This document shows, piece by piece, positions 6,990-15,514 of a stretch of DNA of 20,720 nucleotides (the stretch's first letter is position 1; each line of letters opens with the position of its first letter). The notes under the pieces were generated by a model. It did no database searches. It saw nothing but the letters and a program-made list of their open reading frames with translations, and was not told the DNA's origin. Made by a program: the position numbers and the translations under genes. Source of the stretch: an uncultured Arcobacter sp. (lineage in GTDB: Bacteria; Campylobacterota; Campylobacteria; Campylobacterales; Arcobacteraceae). Location of the stretch: the NCBI GenBank assembly GCA_913054415.1, contig CAJXII010000012.1, positions 1 through 20,720 of the forward strand, in the 5' to 3' direction.

Positions 6990-7910
6990 TTATTCTCTTA
7001 AGTTTTCTATTTGATCTATTTCTAAACCAGTAATTGTTGATATAGTTTGATTATCAAGCCCTTGAGATATTGAATTTTTTGCAACTGATAAAATCCCTTG
7101 CTCTATTCCTTGTTCAATCCCTTGTTCAATTCCTTGCTCAATTCCTTGCTCAATTCCTTGTTTTAGTCCTTTTTCAATTCCTCTTTCAACACCTTGCTCA
7201 AAACCTTTTTCTTGTGCTAAGTCAATAGATGATTTTTGAATATAGATAAACTCTTTTCTTTTATGTTGTAACTCTAACTCTTCTGGTGTTAAAGTAGCTT
7301 CATTGATAGTTGCTAAAGCATCTTTTATATCCTCTAATTCTTTTGGTATTAGAGTTAAATTATCTGAGTGTTTGATAAAGTATATAAATTTTTCCTGAAG
7401 AGTTTTTAGTTGATTTAGCTCTTTATTAAATTTTGGAAGCTCTATAAATATAAGTTCTATATCATCACTATAATTTATAAATTCTTCTTTCTCTAATAGT
7501 TTAAAATTATTTATAACTTTATTGCTATCTTCAAACATAATAAAATCAACTATACTTAAAGCAATCACAGGATTTAAAAGATGATAATCTTCTGACTTAT
7601 GAAGTTGCATAGAGTAGTTTTTTGCCATATTATAAAGCACTCTTTTCTCAAAACCTTTATGATTTAAAACTTGCATCTCGATTATAACTTTTGTATCGTT
7701 ATCTAAGACTGCTTTTACATCTACAAAGCTATCTTTCATCCCTTTTAACATAGGTATATTATAAGGATCTTCAATAGTTAAATCTTTTATTTTTGCATTA
7801 TCATTAAATACTATTACACTATTTAAGAATCTAATAAGTAATGGTTTATTTTCATTTGAACCAAAAACTTTTTTAAAAGCATAATCTGTTTTTACATCTA
7901 AGAATTTCAT
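6990..7910 (-). CDS. Rpn-family recombination-promoting nuclease / PD-(D/E)XK transposase-like protein
   Basis: The protein has 306 residues. The start MKFLDVKTDYAFKKVFG is the hallmark of the Rpn/PDDEXK_2 family (often annotated 'Rpn family recombination-promoting nuclease/putative transposase'). The probable nuclease residues are Asp64 (SFVDVKAVL) and Glu78-x-Gln80 (VIIEMQV), an E-x-Q variant of the usual E-x-K that is common in this family. Residues ~236-271 are nine tandem tetrapeptides of the form G-I-E-Q, the last five identical; such G-x-x-Q/E repeats are frequent near the C-terminus of the family. The gene interrupts a run of housekeeping genes, sits 44 bases from its upstream neighbour, and appears to have its own promoter, so it probably entered later. 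E. coli Rpn proteins are DNA endonucleases that raise RecA-independent recombination; the biological role here is unknown. Confidence 0.85.
   Translation of the reverse strand: MKFLDVKTDYAFKKVFGSNENKPLLIRFLNSVIVFNDNAKIKDLTIEDPYNIPMLKGMKDSFVDVKAVLDNDTKVIIEMQVLNHKGFEKRVLYNMAKNYSMQLHKSEDYHLLNPVIALSIVDFIMFEDSNKVINNFKLLEKEEFINYSDDIELIFIELPKFNKELNQLKTLQEKFIYFIKHSDNLTLIPKELEDIKDALATINEATLTPEELELQHKRKEFIYIQKSSIDLAQEKGFEQGVERGIEKGLKQGIEQGIEQGIEQGIEQGIEQGILSVAKNSISQGLDNQTISTITGLEIDQIENLRE
7098..7205 (-). repeat. 12-bp tandem coding repeat in the Rpn-type gene
   Basis: Nine contiguous 12-base units encode G-x-x-Q/R/K tetrapeptides. The five at 7098-7157 all encode GIEQ and differ only by one or two silent changes (TTGCTCAATTCC and TTGTTCAATCCC as read on the plus strand). 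The upstream four (7158-7205) are degenerate: GFEQ, GVER, GIEK and GLKQ. The unit is a multiple of three, so copy-number changes lengthen or shorten the protein without a frameshift. Confidence 0.9.
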
Positions 7911-7942
7911 ATTATCGCCTCTTTTTGTTTGATATATCTATT

Positions 7943-7948
7943 ATTATA
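7943..7948 (-). promoter_or_regulatory. Probable -10 element for the Rpn-type gene
   Basis: On the minus strand the 44-base gap upstream of the gene contains TATAAT 33 bases before the ATG, followed by AGAGG as a ribosome binding site close to the start. No good -35 hexamer is seen, which is usual for Campylobacterota sigma-70 promoters. It suggests the gene is transcribed separately from its upstream neighbours as well as by read-through. Confidence 0.45.
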
Positions 7949-7954
7949 TAATAT

Positions 7955-8677
7955 TTAATCTTTAATCCCAATATCTATATATTTTCGCATCTTTTTTACC
8001 TCTTTTAGATCAACTTGTTTAATTAAGATATTTTTTCTATCATCAAAATAACTATCTCCAAAAGGCCCAATAATTCCACTACTTTTTGCCATATCATCAT
8101 TGGCACTATTACTTGCACAAACAAAACATTGATTTGTAACAGCTAAAGCTTTTAAAAATATCTCTAGTTGCTCTTTTCTTGCTTTACCCCACATAGCAGG
8201 TATGATTAGAATTTGAGCACCTTTTAGCTTTTCCCATAGTGTTGTAAATCTTATCTCAAAACATATAAGCATAGCTATTTTGATACCATCTATATTGAAA
8301 ATCTTTATATCTTCCCAATCTCCTGGTGTAAAATATTTTTTCTCTAAATCTAGTGGAAATAATTTATATTTTGATTGTGTATGAACTATATTGTTTTTAT
8401 GGAAGAAATAGATAGTATTAAAAAACTGATTATCTTTTTTGCTTATCATAGTAAGTGTTATTTTCTTATCTTTTGATAGATTTTTAAGTATATCTATTGC
8501 TTTATATGAAAACTCTACAGCTTTATCCATATTATCATAAGAAAAACCTGTAAGGCATACTTCAGGAGCTACTATAAAAGAGTCTTTTGGTGCTTTTTTT
8601 ATTAAGCTTATCAATTTCTCTAAATTGGTTTGGAAACAGTTTGTTGTTTTAAATTGTAACGATACTAAGTTTATCAT
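7955..8677 (-). CDS. Carbon-nitrogen hydrolase (nitrilase superfamily)
   Basis: The 240-residue cytoplasmic protein carries the Glu-Lys-Cys triad of the nitrilase superfamily: Glu39 in VAPEVCLTGF, Lys103 in SKYKLFP and Cys139 in MLICFEIRF. These enzymes hydrolyse amides or nitriles; the subfamily (omega-amidase, Nit-like or another) cannot be settled from sequence alone. The length fits the short Nit/YafV-type branch. The motif after Cys139 is FEIRF, close to the YDLRF of omega-amidases, which makes an alpha-keto acid omega-amidase or a metabolite-repair role plausible. The ATG overlaps the murG stop (ATGA), so it is translated with murG; no functional link to wall synthesis is obvious. Confidence 0.85.
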   Translation of the reverse strand: MINLVSLQFKTTNCFQTNLEKLISLIKKAPKDSFIVAPEVCLTGFSYDNMDKAVEFSYKAIDILKNLSKDKKITLTMISKKDNQFFNTIYFFHKNNIVHTQSKYKLFPLDLEKKYFTPGDWEDIKIFNIDGIKIAMLICFEIRFTTLWEKLKGAQILIIPAMWGKARKEQLEIFLKALAVTNQCFVCASNSANDDMAKSSGIIGPFGDSYFDDRKNILIKQVDLKEVKKMRKYIDIGIKD

Positions 8678-9702
8678 TTTTGCTCCTGAGATTCTAAAAT
8701 TTTATCGATTATACTTTTTACACCATTTGGTTTAATAGTTTTGATTAGATTTTTACTTATAGTTTGGATATCTGATTTTAATATATCTTCAAAATCTTTA
8801 ATAGTAAGATCTTTTTCGTTTTTGATAAAACATAAATTTTGATCCTCTAAAAATTTTGCATTGTAGTATTGGTGATTAGCAGCAGCATAAGGGTAAGGGA
8901 TAAATAGTGTAGGCAAACCTATAGCACTTAACTCCCAAAGTGTGCTAGCACCAGCTCTGCTAATAGCAAAATCTGCTTGATCCATTTTTTCTAAAAGATT
9001 TGTAGTAAAATCAAAAACATCAGCTTCTATATTGAGATCTTTATATTTTTGTTGCACCCTTTGAAAATCTAACCGACCTGCTTGATGGATAATTTTAATA
9101 TTGTTTTTCACTAATAATGAAGCTATTTCTAAGGCAAAATCATTAATAGCTCTTGCTCCTTGCGAACCACCTAAAAATATGACAGTTTTGATATTTTCTC
9201 GCACCCTTGCTTTTTGAAAAAACTCTTGTGAAATAGGATAATCTTTAATATCACAGCTACTATCATAAGAGCTAAAAAGATATTTGGCATATTTGGAGGT
9301 GATTTTATTGAGTTTGCCCATTATAGAGTTTTGTTCGTGAATATAAAAATCTCTTTTGGTTATAATAGCACCAAAAGATGCAGGTGCTGCACTAAAACCA
9401 CCAACACTTATGATTTTTGAAACATTATATTTTCTAAAAATCAAAATCGATTTAACTACCGCTTTTAGTATCATAAGTAAAGAGATAATTTTACCTAATC
9501 CTTTTTGATTCACCACCCCTTTTGTATCAAGAAAATATTTTTTATATATGGTATTATCATCCTCAAACCAAGCTTTATCTGCTCCTTTTGTTGAGCCCAT
9601 AAATATAATCTTATAGCCTCTTTGGTGAAGCTCTTTTATAAAAGCTCTTGCAACACTTAGATGACCGCCTGTTCCCCCACCTGTAACAACTATCGTATTC
9701 AT
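8674..9702 (-). CDS. murG: UDP-GlcNAc : lipid I N-acetylglucosaminyltransferase MurG
   Basis: MurG adds GlcNAc to undecaprenyl-PP-MurNAc-pentapeptide to make lipid II on the cytoplasmic face of the inner membrane. The 342-residue protein has the N-terminal glycine-rich GGGTGGH (8-14) with its conserved His14, IHEQNSIMGKLNK (acceptor domain), VIFLGGSQGARAIN (second glycine loop) and the sugar-nucleotide pocket SRAGASTLWELSAIGLPTLFIPYPYAAANHQ. Length is usual for epsilon MurG. It overlaps ftsW upstream and the carbon-nitrogen hydrolase downstream by 4 bases each, so all three are probably translationally coupled. Confidence 0.97.
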   Translation of the reverse strand: MNTIVVTGGGTGGHLSVARAFIKELHQRGYKIIFMGSTKGADKAWFEDDNTIYKKYFLDTKGVVNQKGLGKIISLLMILKAVVKSILIFRKYNVSKIISVGGFSAAPASFGAIITKRDFYIHEQNSIMGKLNKITSKYAKYLFSSYDSSCDIKDYPISQEFFQKARVRENIKTVIFLGGSQGARAINDFALEIASLLVKNNIKIIHQAGRLDFQRVQQKYKDLNIEADVFDFTTNLLEKMDQADFAISRAGASTLWELSAIGLPTLFIPYPYAAANHQYYNAKFLEDQNLCFIKNEKDLTIKDFEDILKSDIQTISKNLIKTIKPNGVKSIIDKILESQEQK

Positions 9703-10922
9703 ATTTTAGCCTCTTTTGGCATTTTATTGCTAATAGATAAAACTAATCCAATAGCAATAGCATTTGATATCAAGGAACTTCCCCCATAACTTAGAAAAGG
9801 AACAGCTATCCCTTTTATAGGAATAATTGCTGATATTCCATAAGAGTTGATCAAAAAAGCGAATATTATCATAAGTCCAATACCTAAAGTAAAAAGATGA
9901 TATTTTGTGCTTTGCACTCTTCTGCTAATTTTAAAAATTCTTATTAGTATCATTGTAAATAAAAGCACAATAACACATAATCCTAAAAAACCTATCTCCT
10001 CAGTAATACCTGCTAAAACAAAATCTGTATGAACTTCACTTAAAAATCCAAGTTTTAAACCACCTGAGCCTATACCTGTTCCAAATAATGAACCATGATA
10101 GATAGCACTTAGTGAATTTAACACTTGATATGGCTCAGGCACATCTTTGACTCTTAAAGCTTGAGCTACAAAATCTGGCACAAAAGGTAGTGACAACATA
10201 CTATCTTGGATACCACTCCACCAAGTTTGGATTCTTAATATTCTATGTGGGGCTATTACTACTAAAATAACAACCCCAAAAATAACAATCCCAATAAGAA
10301 ATGCAAAAAGTTTATAACTTCTATTGGCAAACATTAGCAATACAGTAAGTATTCCGCCTAAAACAACAACTTGCCCTAAATCTTTTTGTAACACTGCTAC
10401 AAGAAAAACAACTATTAAAAATACTACACCATAAGGCAAAAGTAGTTTTAGCTCTTTTAAAAATGGCACATTATTGTGTTGCATTAATATTCTTTGAAAT
10501 GAATCTGCTAAAAAATAGATAAAACCTATTTTAAAAAACTCTATTGGAGATAGTGATAATCCAGGCAATCTTATCCATCTACTAGCACCACCTGCTTTTG
10601 TGACAAGTGATTCTGGCAAAAACGGCATTACTGCCATAAGAAAAAAAAATATACCAAACAAACTCCATCCAACTTTGGGTAAAGTTTTATCAGGATTTAG
10701 ATGTGCAAAAGTCCACATAATCAAAATAGCTAAGATCCCTGATAAAAACTCTCTGATAAAAAAATGAAATTGATTATAATCATAATAATTCACAGTATAT
10801 ATTGATAATGAATATGAAAATAAAATCCCTATAGTCATAAGTAGTGAAACTAAAATCAGTAAAAAATAATCTGGATTGCTATCTTGAACAAATGATTTAA
10901 ACTGTTTTTTGATAAAATACAC
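9699..10922 (-). CDS. ftsW: Division-specific lipid II polymerase FtsW (SEDS family)
   Basis: This is a 407-residue polytopic SEDS protein with about ten membrane segments. Diagnostic stretches are GGASRWIRLPGLSLSPIEFFKIGFI (mid-protein), VLQKDLGQ, the extracellular loop YQVLNSLSAIYHGSLFGTGIGSG, and the C-terminal PFLSYGGSSLI. FtsW polymerises glycan strands at the septum with its partner FtsI. RodA is the alternative, but adjacency to murG and to a divergent ftsI-type gene favours FtsW. The start is GTG at 10922, preceded by AAAGGAT eight bases upstream. It is the first gene of the long minus-strand cluster. Confidence 0.93.
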   Translation of the reverse strand: MYFIKKQFKSFVQDSNPDYFLLILVSLLMTIGILFSYSLSIYTVNYYDYNQFHFFIREFLSGILAILIMWTFAHLNPDKTLPKVGWSLFGIFFFLMAVMPFLPESLVTKAGGASRWIRLPGLSLSPIEFFKIGFIYFLADSFQRILMQHNNVPFLKELKLLLPYGVVFLIVVFLVAVLQKDLGQVVVLGGILTVLLMFANRSYKLFAFLIGIVIFGVVILVVIAPHRILRIQTWWSGIQDSMLSLPFVPDFVAQALRVKDVPEPYQVLNSLSAIYHGSLFGTGIGSGGLKLGFLSEVHTDFVLAGITEEIGFLGLCVIVLLFTMILIRIFKISRRVQSTKYHLFTLGIGLMIIFAFLINSYGISAIIPIKGIAVPFLSYGGSSLISNAIAIGLVLSISNKMPKEAKI

Positions 10923-10923
10923 C

Positions 10924-10996
10924 TTGATATATCCTTTATAAATTTGGTTATAAGTATATCTAAAAAAATAGTTTAATTTGCTGAGAAGAGGTATAG
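10924..10996. promoter_or_regulatory. Divergent promoter region between ftsW and ftsI
   Basis: On the minus strand TATACT (10953-10958), preceded by a T-rich run, is a probable -10 for ftsW. On the plus strand TTGATA (10924-10929) and TATAAG (10949-10954, spacing 19) could serve ftsI, whose ribosome site is the AGAGG just before the ATG at 10997. The two -10 elements overlap, so initiation in one direction would exclude the other. These are motif-based inferences. Confidence 0.4.
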
Positions 10997-12832
10997 ATGT
11001 CTAAAAATGAACAACAACAAAAAAGAAGAATTAAAAAGCTAGGGTTATTGTTGTTTTTTATTATTTGTGCTTTATTAATCTTTTTAAACTCTATACGAAA
11101 TACCCAAACAAAACCTAGAAGAATACCTAACTTACAAAGCTCAAGTAATGATTTAGCTATAAGGGGAGATATTTTAAGTTCTGACAATTTTAAAATTGCT
11201 ACTTCTAAAAAACTATTTAAAGCTAGTATTGATCTTAGATGTTTAGATAAAGATAAAGAGAAACTTTTTGTGACACTTTTTTCATTGTATAGCAATATTC
11301 CTGTTAAAAAGATTCAGCAAAAGATTACTAAAAATAGAAAAAAACATAAAAAAAATATCATTTTATCTTATAATATCTCATCAAGGGATGCAAAAAATCT
11401 ACATGAATTAAAATATAAATTAAGACGACTAGGTGTATTTAAAGCGATTAAGATTAATGGAAATAAAATCGTTCATGGATTAGATATTAAAGAAAGTGGT
11501 GAGAAAAGAGTATATCTATATAAAGATACCCTTACTCCTGTTGTTGGATATGTCAGAAAAAAAGAGAATAAAAAAGGGCAAACAAAATTAAATGGTATAA
11601 AAGGGATAGAAAGATATTATAACAAAGAGCTAAACAATATGAGAGATGGGCTTCTAAAAGGGGATCGTGATATATTGTCATATATTATTTTTAACAAAGA
11701 TTCAAAAATTGTTAAAAGAAAAGATGGTCGAAATATTAAACTAAATATACCACTAAAACTGCAAAGAAATATTGAGCTTATTTTAGATAGATATAAAACC
11801 AAACTAGAAGCAGATGAGATAATAGTAGCTATTATGCAAAGTCAAACAGGTAAGATTATAACTTTAGCTTCATCAAATAGATTTAACCCAGATAATATTT
11901 TACAAAAAGATATACCAAATCTAAATGTTAATGCTATTGAGTATCAATATGAACCAGGATCAGTTGTAAAGCCTATATCTATATCTTTGGTAATAGATGC
12001 CAATAAAGTGACATCTTCAGAGCTTATATATGCTCATAATAAGGGTAAAAAAAATAAAAATGGGGAATACCCACAAGGTAGATACCATTTGGGTAAATGG
12101 ACAATTAGAGATGATCATCATTTTAAAAAGCATTATATTACACTTAAAGATATTATTGTAGATTCTAGTAATATTGGAACTTTAACACTTGCTCAAAGAT
12201 TGACTGCTACACAGATATATGAGGGATTTAAAAGATTTGGTTTATCCAAAAAAACAGGTATAGATCTACCTTATGAGAAAAAAGGGCTAATTCACAAACT
12301 TTATCAATATAAAGCTGGTCAAAGTAAAGGTAAAGATAATATTTTTAAAGCAACAGATTCTTATGGGCAAGGGATCACTGTTACATTTATGCAACTTCTA
12401 AAAGCATATAGTGCTTTTAATAATGATGGAATTGAATCAACCCCTTGTATTAGTGTAGATGGTTGTAAAAAAAATAATCAACAAAGAGTGATAAAATTAT
12501 CTACAGCTAATAAAATGAAACAGCTTTTAATAGATACGGTCAAAGAGGGAACAGGTAAAAAAGCTGATATTCAAGGGTTGCAAATAGGTGGTAAAACAGG
12601 GACAGCAAATGTATCTGGTGGTAAAAAAGGTTATCAAAGAAAATATATTAGTTCATTTTTTGGATTTGTCAACGATGATAAAGGTGCAAAATATACTATT
12701 GGTGTGATGGTAAATAATCCTGTAAACCGTGGAGAGCATTGGTATTATTATTATGCTTCAAATTCTGCAGTTCCTGTTTTTAGGGAGCTTGTAGATACTT
12801 TGGTAAATCTTAATTATTTGCATAAGCAATAG
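10997..12832 (+). CDS. ftsI: Septal peptidoglycan transpeptidase FtsI (class B PBP)
   Basis: The 611-residue bitopic protein has a short cytoplasmic tail, one TM (~15-31), a non-catalytic pedestal domain (with RGDIL at 56-60 as in class B PBPs) and a penicillin-binding transpeptidase domain from ~250. The catalytic motifs are visible: S322-x-x-K325 in EPGSVVKP, S390-S-N392 and K533-T-G535. It crosslinks new septal strands made by FtsW. The YEPGSVVKP and ATDSYGQGITVT segments fit FtsI better than the elongation enzyme PBP2/MrdA. The start at 10997 has AGAGG upstream. Unlike the usual mraW-ftsI-mur order, it stands alone, divergent from ftsW. Confidence 0.92.
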   Translation: MSKNEQQQKRRIKKLGLLLFFIICALLIFLNSIRNTQTKPRRIPNLQSSSNDLAIRGDILSSDNFKIATSKKLFKASIDLRCLDKDKEKLFVTLFSLYSNIPVKKIQQKITKNRKKHKKNIILSYNISSRDAKNLHELKYKLRRLGVFKAIKINGNKIVHGLDIKESGEKRVYLYKDTLTPVVGYVRKKENKKGQTKLNGIKGIERYYNKELNNMRDGLLKGDRDILSYIIFNKDSKIVKRKDGRNIKLNIPLKLQRNIELILDRYKTKLEADEIIVAIMQSQTGKIITLASSNRFNPDNILQKDIPNLNVNAIEYQYEPGSVVKPISISLVIDANKVTSSELIYAHNKGKKNKNGEYPQGRYHLGKWTIRDDHHFKKHYITLKDIIVDSSNIGTLTLAQRLTATQIYEGFKRFGLSKKTGIDLPYEKKGLIHKLYQYKAGQSKGKDNIFKATDSYGQGITVTFMQLLKAYSAFNNDGIESTPCISVDGCKKNNQQRVIKLSTANKMKQLLIDTVKEGTGKKADIQGLQIGGKTGTANVSGGKKGYQRKYISSFFGFVNDDKGAKYTIGVMVNNPVNRGEHWYYYYASNSAVPVFRELVDTLVNLNYLHKQ

Positions 12833-12842
12833 GATAGCTTAT

Positions 12843-14003
12843 TTAGTTTAGCTTTGAATGAATATATTGTTTGATTATGTCATTGTGAATATTATTAGAT
12901 AAAGAGCTATTTTTTAACTGATCTATATTATGTAGCTTATCTTTTAGTTGATTATTTGAAATCAAATAACAATTATCTATATACTCAAAAAGAGCTTTTT
13001 GATTAAATATCGTTTCTCCACTTATCAGCTTTGTTTTAAAAAATGCAGGTTCAACAGGATTATGTCCACCAGCATCAGCAATAAAACTACCGCCTAAAAT
13101 TACCACATCACTTATAGCATAGATATTGTTTAGTTCCCCCATTTTATCGATTAAAATTATATCGCTATTAAAATTCTCTTGTTGTGAAAATTTATGATAT
13201 GTGATATTACTATTTTGGTATCTTTTTTTTAAAATATTATATACCTCATCAAATCTTTCAGGGTGTCTAGGCACAATGATTAGCTTATTGTTTTTATTAT
13301 TAAAATCAAATGAATCCAATATCAAAATCTCTTCATCTTGATGTGTGCTACCAGCAGTGAAAATAGTTTTATTAGGTTTTTTATACTCTTTAGTTATTGT
13401 TGGTATTTGATATAGTTTAATATTACCAGCTACAGTTACATCTTTTGCACCTAAACTCTCTAATCTTTGTTTATCAATACTTGTTTGTGCGAAGATTTTA
13501 TCTATATTTTGAAAAATATGTTTATACAAAAAACTAAATTTCTGATAATTTTTATATGACCTATCGCTAATTCTTGCATTTATCAAAACAGTTGGGATAT
13601 TTTTAGATTTTGCTACTAAAAATAGCATATACCAAAGTTCCGCTTCTGTAACAATAAGAAGTTTTTGTTTAGTTATCCAAAAAGGTAAAAATATCTCAAA
13701 AGGCAGATATCTAATATTTTTGATACCAATTTTTTTAGCTTGTTCAAATCCTGTGTTTGTCATAACTGATAGATTAATATTATTTTTATCAAACATATCA
13801 AACAATGGTTGTAGTGAATTTGTTTCGCCGTGAGAACAGCTATGAAACCAGATTTTATTTGGTTGAAATTTTGGATTATTTTTTAAAAAAAACTTTGCTG
13901 GTATTGAGATTTTATATTTTATATTTTTAGATTTAAAATATAAGTAGGGCAATGTTAAAATATATATAACTAAAGCTACTGTATAGTATATATATTTAAA
14001 CAT
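12843..14003 (-). CDS. waaA: Kdo transferase WaaA (KdtA)
   Basis: WaaA transfers Kdo from CMP-Kdo to lipid IVA in lipopolysaccharide synthesis, acting at the cytoplasmic face of the inner membrane through an N-terminal membrane anchor (~6-22 here). The 386-residue protein shows FHSCSHGETNSLQPL with the catalytic base Glu60, LIVTEAELWYMLF, PTVLINARISDRSYKNYQKF, TIFTAGSTHQDEE, IIVPRHPERF, and GGSFIADAGGHNPVEPAFF, all signatures of the family. It is slightly shorter than the ~420-residue E. coli enzyme, as is usual in Campylobacterota. It lies 13 bases after the zinc-ribbon gene and ends 10 bases from the convergent ftsI stop. Confidence 0.96.
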   Translation of the reverse strand: MFKYIYYTVALVIYILTLPYLYFKSKNIKYKISIPAKFFLKNNPKFQPNKIWFHSCSHGETNSLQPLFDMFDKNNINLSVMTNTGFEQAKKIGIKNIRYLPFEIFLPFWITKQKLLIVTEAELWYMLFLVAKSKNIPTVLINARISDRSYKNYQKFSFLYKHIFQNIDKIFAQTSIDKQRLESLGAKDVTVAGNIKLYQIPTITKEYKKPNKTIFTAGSTHQDEEILILDSFDFNNKNNKLIIVPRHPERFDEVYNILKKRYQNSNITYHKFSQQENFNSDIILIDKMGELNNIYAISDVVILGGSFIADAGGHNPVEPAFFKTKLISGETIFNQKALFEYIDNCYLISNNQLKDKLHNIDQLKNSSLSNNIHNDIIKQYIHSKLN

Positions 14004-14016
14004 TATAGATAAATAT

Positions 14017-14736
14017 TTAGTTTTCTTCGCTGATTTCTTCTAAATATATAATTCTTCCACAGTTTGGACAAGTTTTGATCTCATCACTATGAATAAATTC
14101 AAAATATACTCTATCTTGAAGTTTCATATGACAACCAAAACAAGCTTGATTTTTTACAGGAACAACTGCTGTTTCTTTTGCCCATCTTCTTATTTTTTCA
14201 TAAAATACCAAAACTTTACTATCAATAGTTTCAAAAAGTTTTGATCTTTCTTGAGCAATATTAGCTCTTGATGTATTAAACTCTTCTATTGTTTGTTCAA
14301 CTTGAGCTTTTAACTCTTTAACTTCCTCTTCCTCTTGTGCTAACTGATCTTTAAGCTCTTGAAGTTCCTCTTTTTTTACCTCTATTAGATTATCTAATCT
14401 TACTATCTCATCATTTGCAAAATTGATTTGTTCTTTTGCTATTTCCTCTTCTAGTTGTAAAGCTTTAATCTCTTTTTCTGTTTTTACAATATTGCTTTTA
14501 GAATCAATTTCATTTAATTTATCAGATAACTCTTTTAGATGGATATCGTTTTTAATTCTTTTGTTTTTTAATTCATCTATTTCAACATAAAGCTGATCAA
14601 TTTGTTCATTTAGTTTTGAAACAGTTGATAAAAATATTTTTAATTTATCATTTTCTTTCTCTATTTTTGGTTCAAATTCGCTGATCTCTACATCAAATTT
14701 TGACAATTTTACAAGTTGTGCTAAATCTTTTTTCAA
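14017..14736 (-). CDS. Coiled-coil C4 zinc-ribbon protein, FlgZ (HP0958)-like
   Basis: The 239-residue protein is a long helical coiled coil (~10-180, Glu/Lys-rich) ending in a zinc ribbon with Cys199-x2-Cys202 and Cys223-x2-Cys226 (ACFGCHM and TCPNCG). This is the DUF164/'C4-type zinc ribbon' family. The H. pylori member HP0958 (FlgZ) is known as an RpoN chaperone that also binds flaA mRNA and is needed for motility. The neighbours waaA downstream and a Nif3 protein upstream match the H. pylori order HP0957-HP0958-HP0959 as I recall it, supporting orthology. No flagellar gene is in the window, so a motility role is inferred from the family only. Confidence 0.88.
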   Translation of the reverse strand: MKKDLAQLVKLSKFDVEISEFEPKIEKENDKLKIFLSTVSKLNEQIDQLYVEIDELKNKRIKNDIHLKELSDKLNEIDSKSNIVKTEKEIKALQLEEEIAKEQINFANDEIVRLDNLIEVKKEELQELKDQLAQEEEEVKELKAQVEQTIEEFNTSRANIAQERSKLFETIDSKVLVFYEKIRRWAKETAVVPVKNQACFGCHMKLQDRVYFEFIHSDEIKTCPNCGRIIYLEEISEEN

Positions 14737-14747
14737 TGGTTTTCCTT

Positions 14748-15494
14748 TTATTTATACTCGAATGGATTTTTTGAAGTTGCTATTATACCTTTTATTTTAT
14801 TTTTTTTCAAATAATTTCTTAACAATCCCATCATTAAGGGGCTAAAATGTATTTCACTTTCATAGTGTTTTATATCAATAATTGATATTTTTCTACTTTG
14901 TGCTTCCATTGCTTCATGATATTTTATATCACCTGTCAAAAAACAATCAGCTTTTATATATGGTAAAAGTGATCCACCAGATCCAGTAGTTAATGCTATA
15001 GTTTTTATATCTTCTTTCGCTTTTACAGTATGCAAGACATCAAGATTTAATCTCTCTTTGATAAGCCTACATAAGCTATTGAAATTGATATTTATCTTAC
15101 CATAACATATAAAATCTAACTCTTTAGTAACTTCAAATCCTAATATTTTTTCAAATACATATCTATTAAGATGGCTTTTATCTATATTTGTATGCATCGA
15201 GATAATTTTTATATCTTTTTTTATAATTAGTCTTAAAAGTTTTGTGCTATAGCTATCATAGTTTATTTGTTTTAAACCACTAAATATAAGCGGATGGTGT
15301 GTAATAATCAAACTTCCTTTATCACAATTTTTTATCAAAATTTTATCAAGATCAAGACTAATATAGACTTTATGAAAAGTATCATCCATATTTCCAACAA
15401 TAAGTCCACTATTATCCCATTTTTCTTGTGTATCAAAAGGGGATAATTTATCAAGATAATCATATATATCTTGTATTGTTATTATTTTTTCCAT
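14748..15494 (-). CDS. Nif3-like dinuclear metal centre protein (YbgI/HP0959 type)
   Basis: The 248-residue protein starts with WDNSGLIVG (26-34) and contains ITHHPLIFSG (His66, His67), MHTNID (His101, Asp105), TGDIKYHEAMEA and DIKHYESE (His210, Glu214 region). Together these are the metal-binding motifs of the Nif3/YbgI family, which forms hexameric toroids with a di-metal site. E. coli YbgI has been linked to folate-related hydrolase activity (GTP cyclohydrolase 1 type 2 annotation), but the role is not settled. It is the first gene of the nif3-zinc ribbon-waaA operon; its ATG is preceded by GGAG and a close -10 element. Confidence 0.88.
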   Translation of the reverse strand: MEKIITIQDIYDYLDKLSPFDTQEKWDNSGLIVGNMDDTFHKVYISLDLDKILIKNCDKGSLIITHHPLIFSGLKQINYDSYSTKLLRLIIKKDIKIISMHTNIDKSHLNRYVFEKILGFEVTKELDFICYGKININFNSLCRLIKERLNLDVLHTVKAKEDIKTIALTTGSGGSLLPYIKADCFLTGDIKYHEAMEAQSRKISIIDIKHYESEIHFSPLMMGLLRNYLKKNKIKGIIATSKNPFEYK

Positions 15495-15514
15495 AGTTAA
15501 TTACTCCATAAGTG

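Noticed and set aside
7098..7205. Repeat array considered as a CRISPR or intergenic satellite.
   Set aside because: Units are 12 bases, contiguous without spacers, and encode an in-frame tetrapeptide repeat typical of Rpn proteins.
10960..11295. A 111-codon minus-strand open frame covering the start of ftsI and the ftsW-ftsI promoter region.
   Set aside because: It is antisense to the clear FtsI N-terminus; composition is that of a shadow frame and it would sit across the divergent promoters.
12833..12842. Terminator between the convergent ftsI and waaA genes.
   Set aside because: The gap is only 10 bases and I see no stem with a T-tract; termination probably lies within the neighbouring coding sequence or is factor-dependent.
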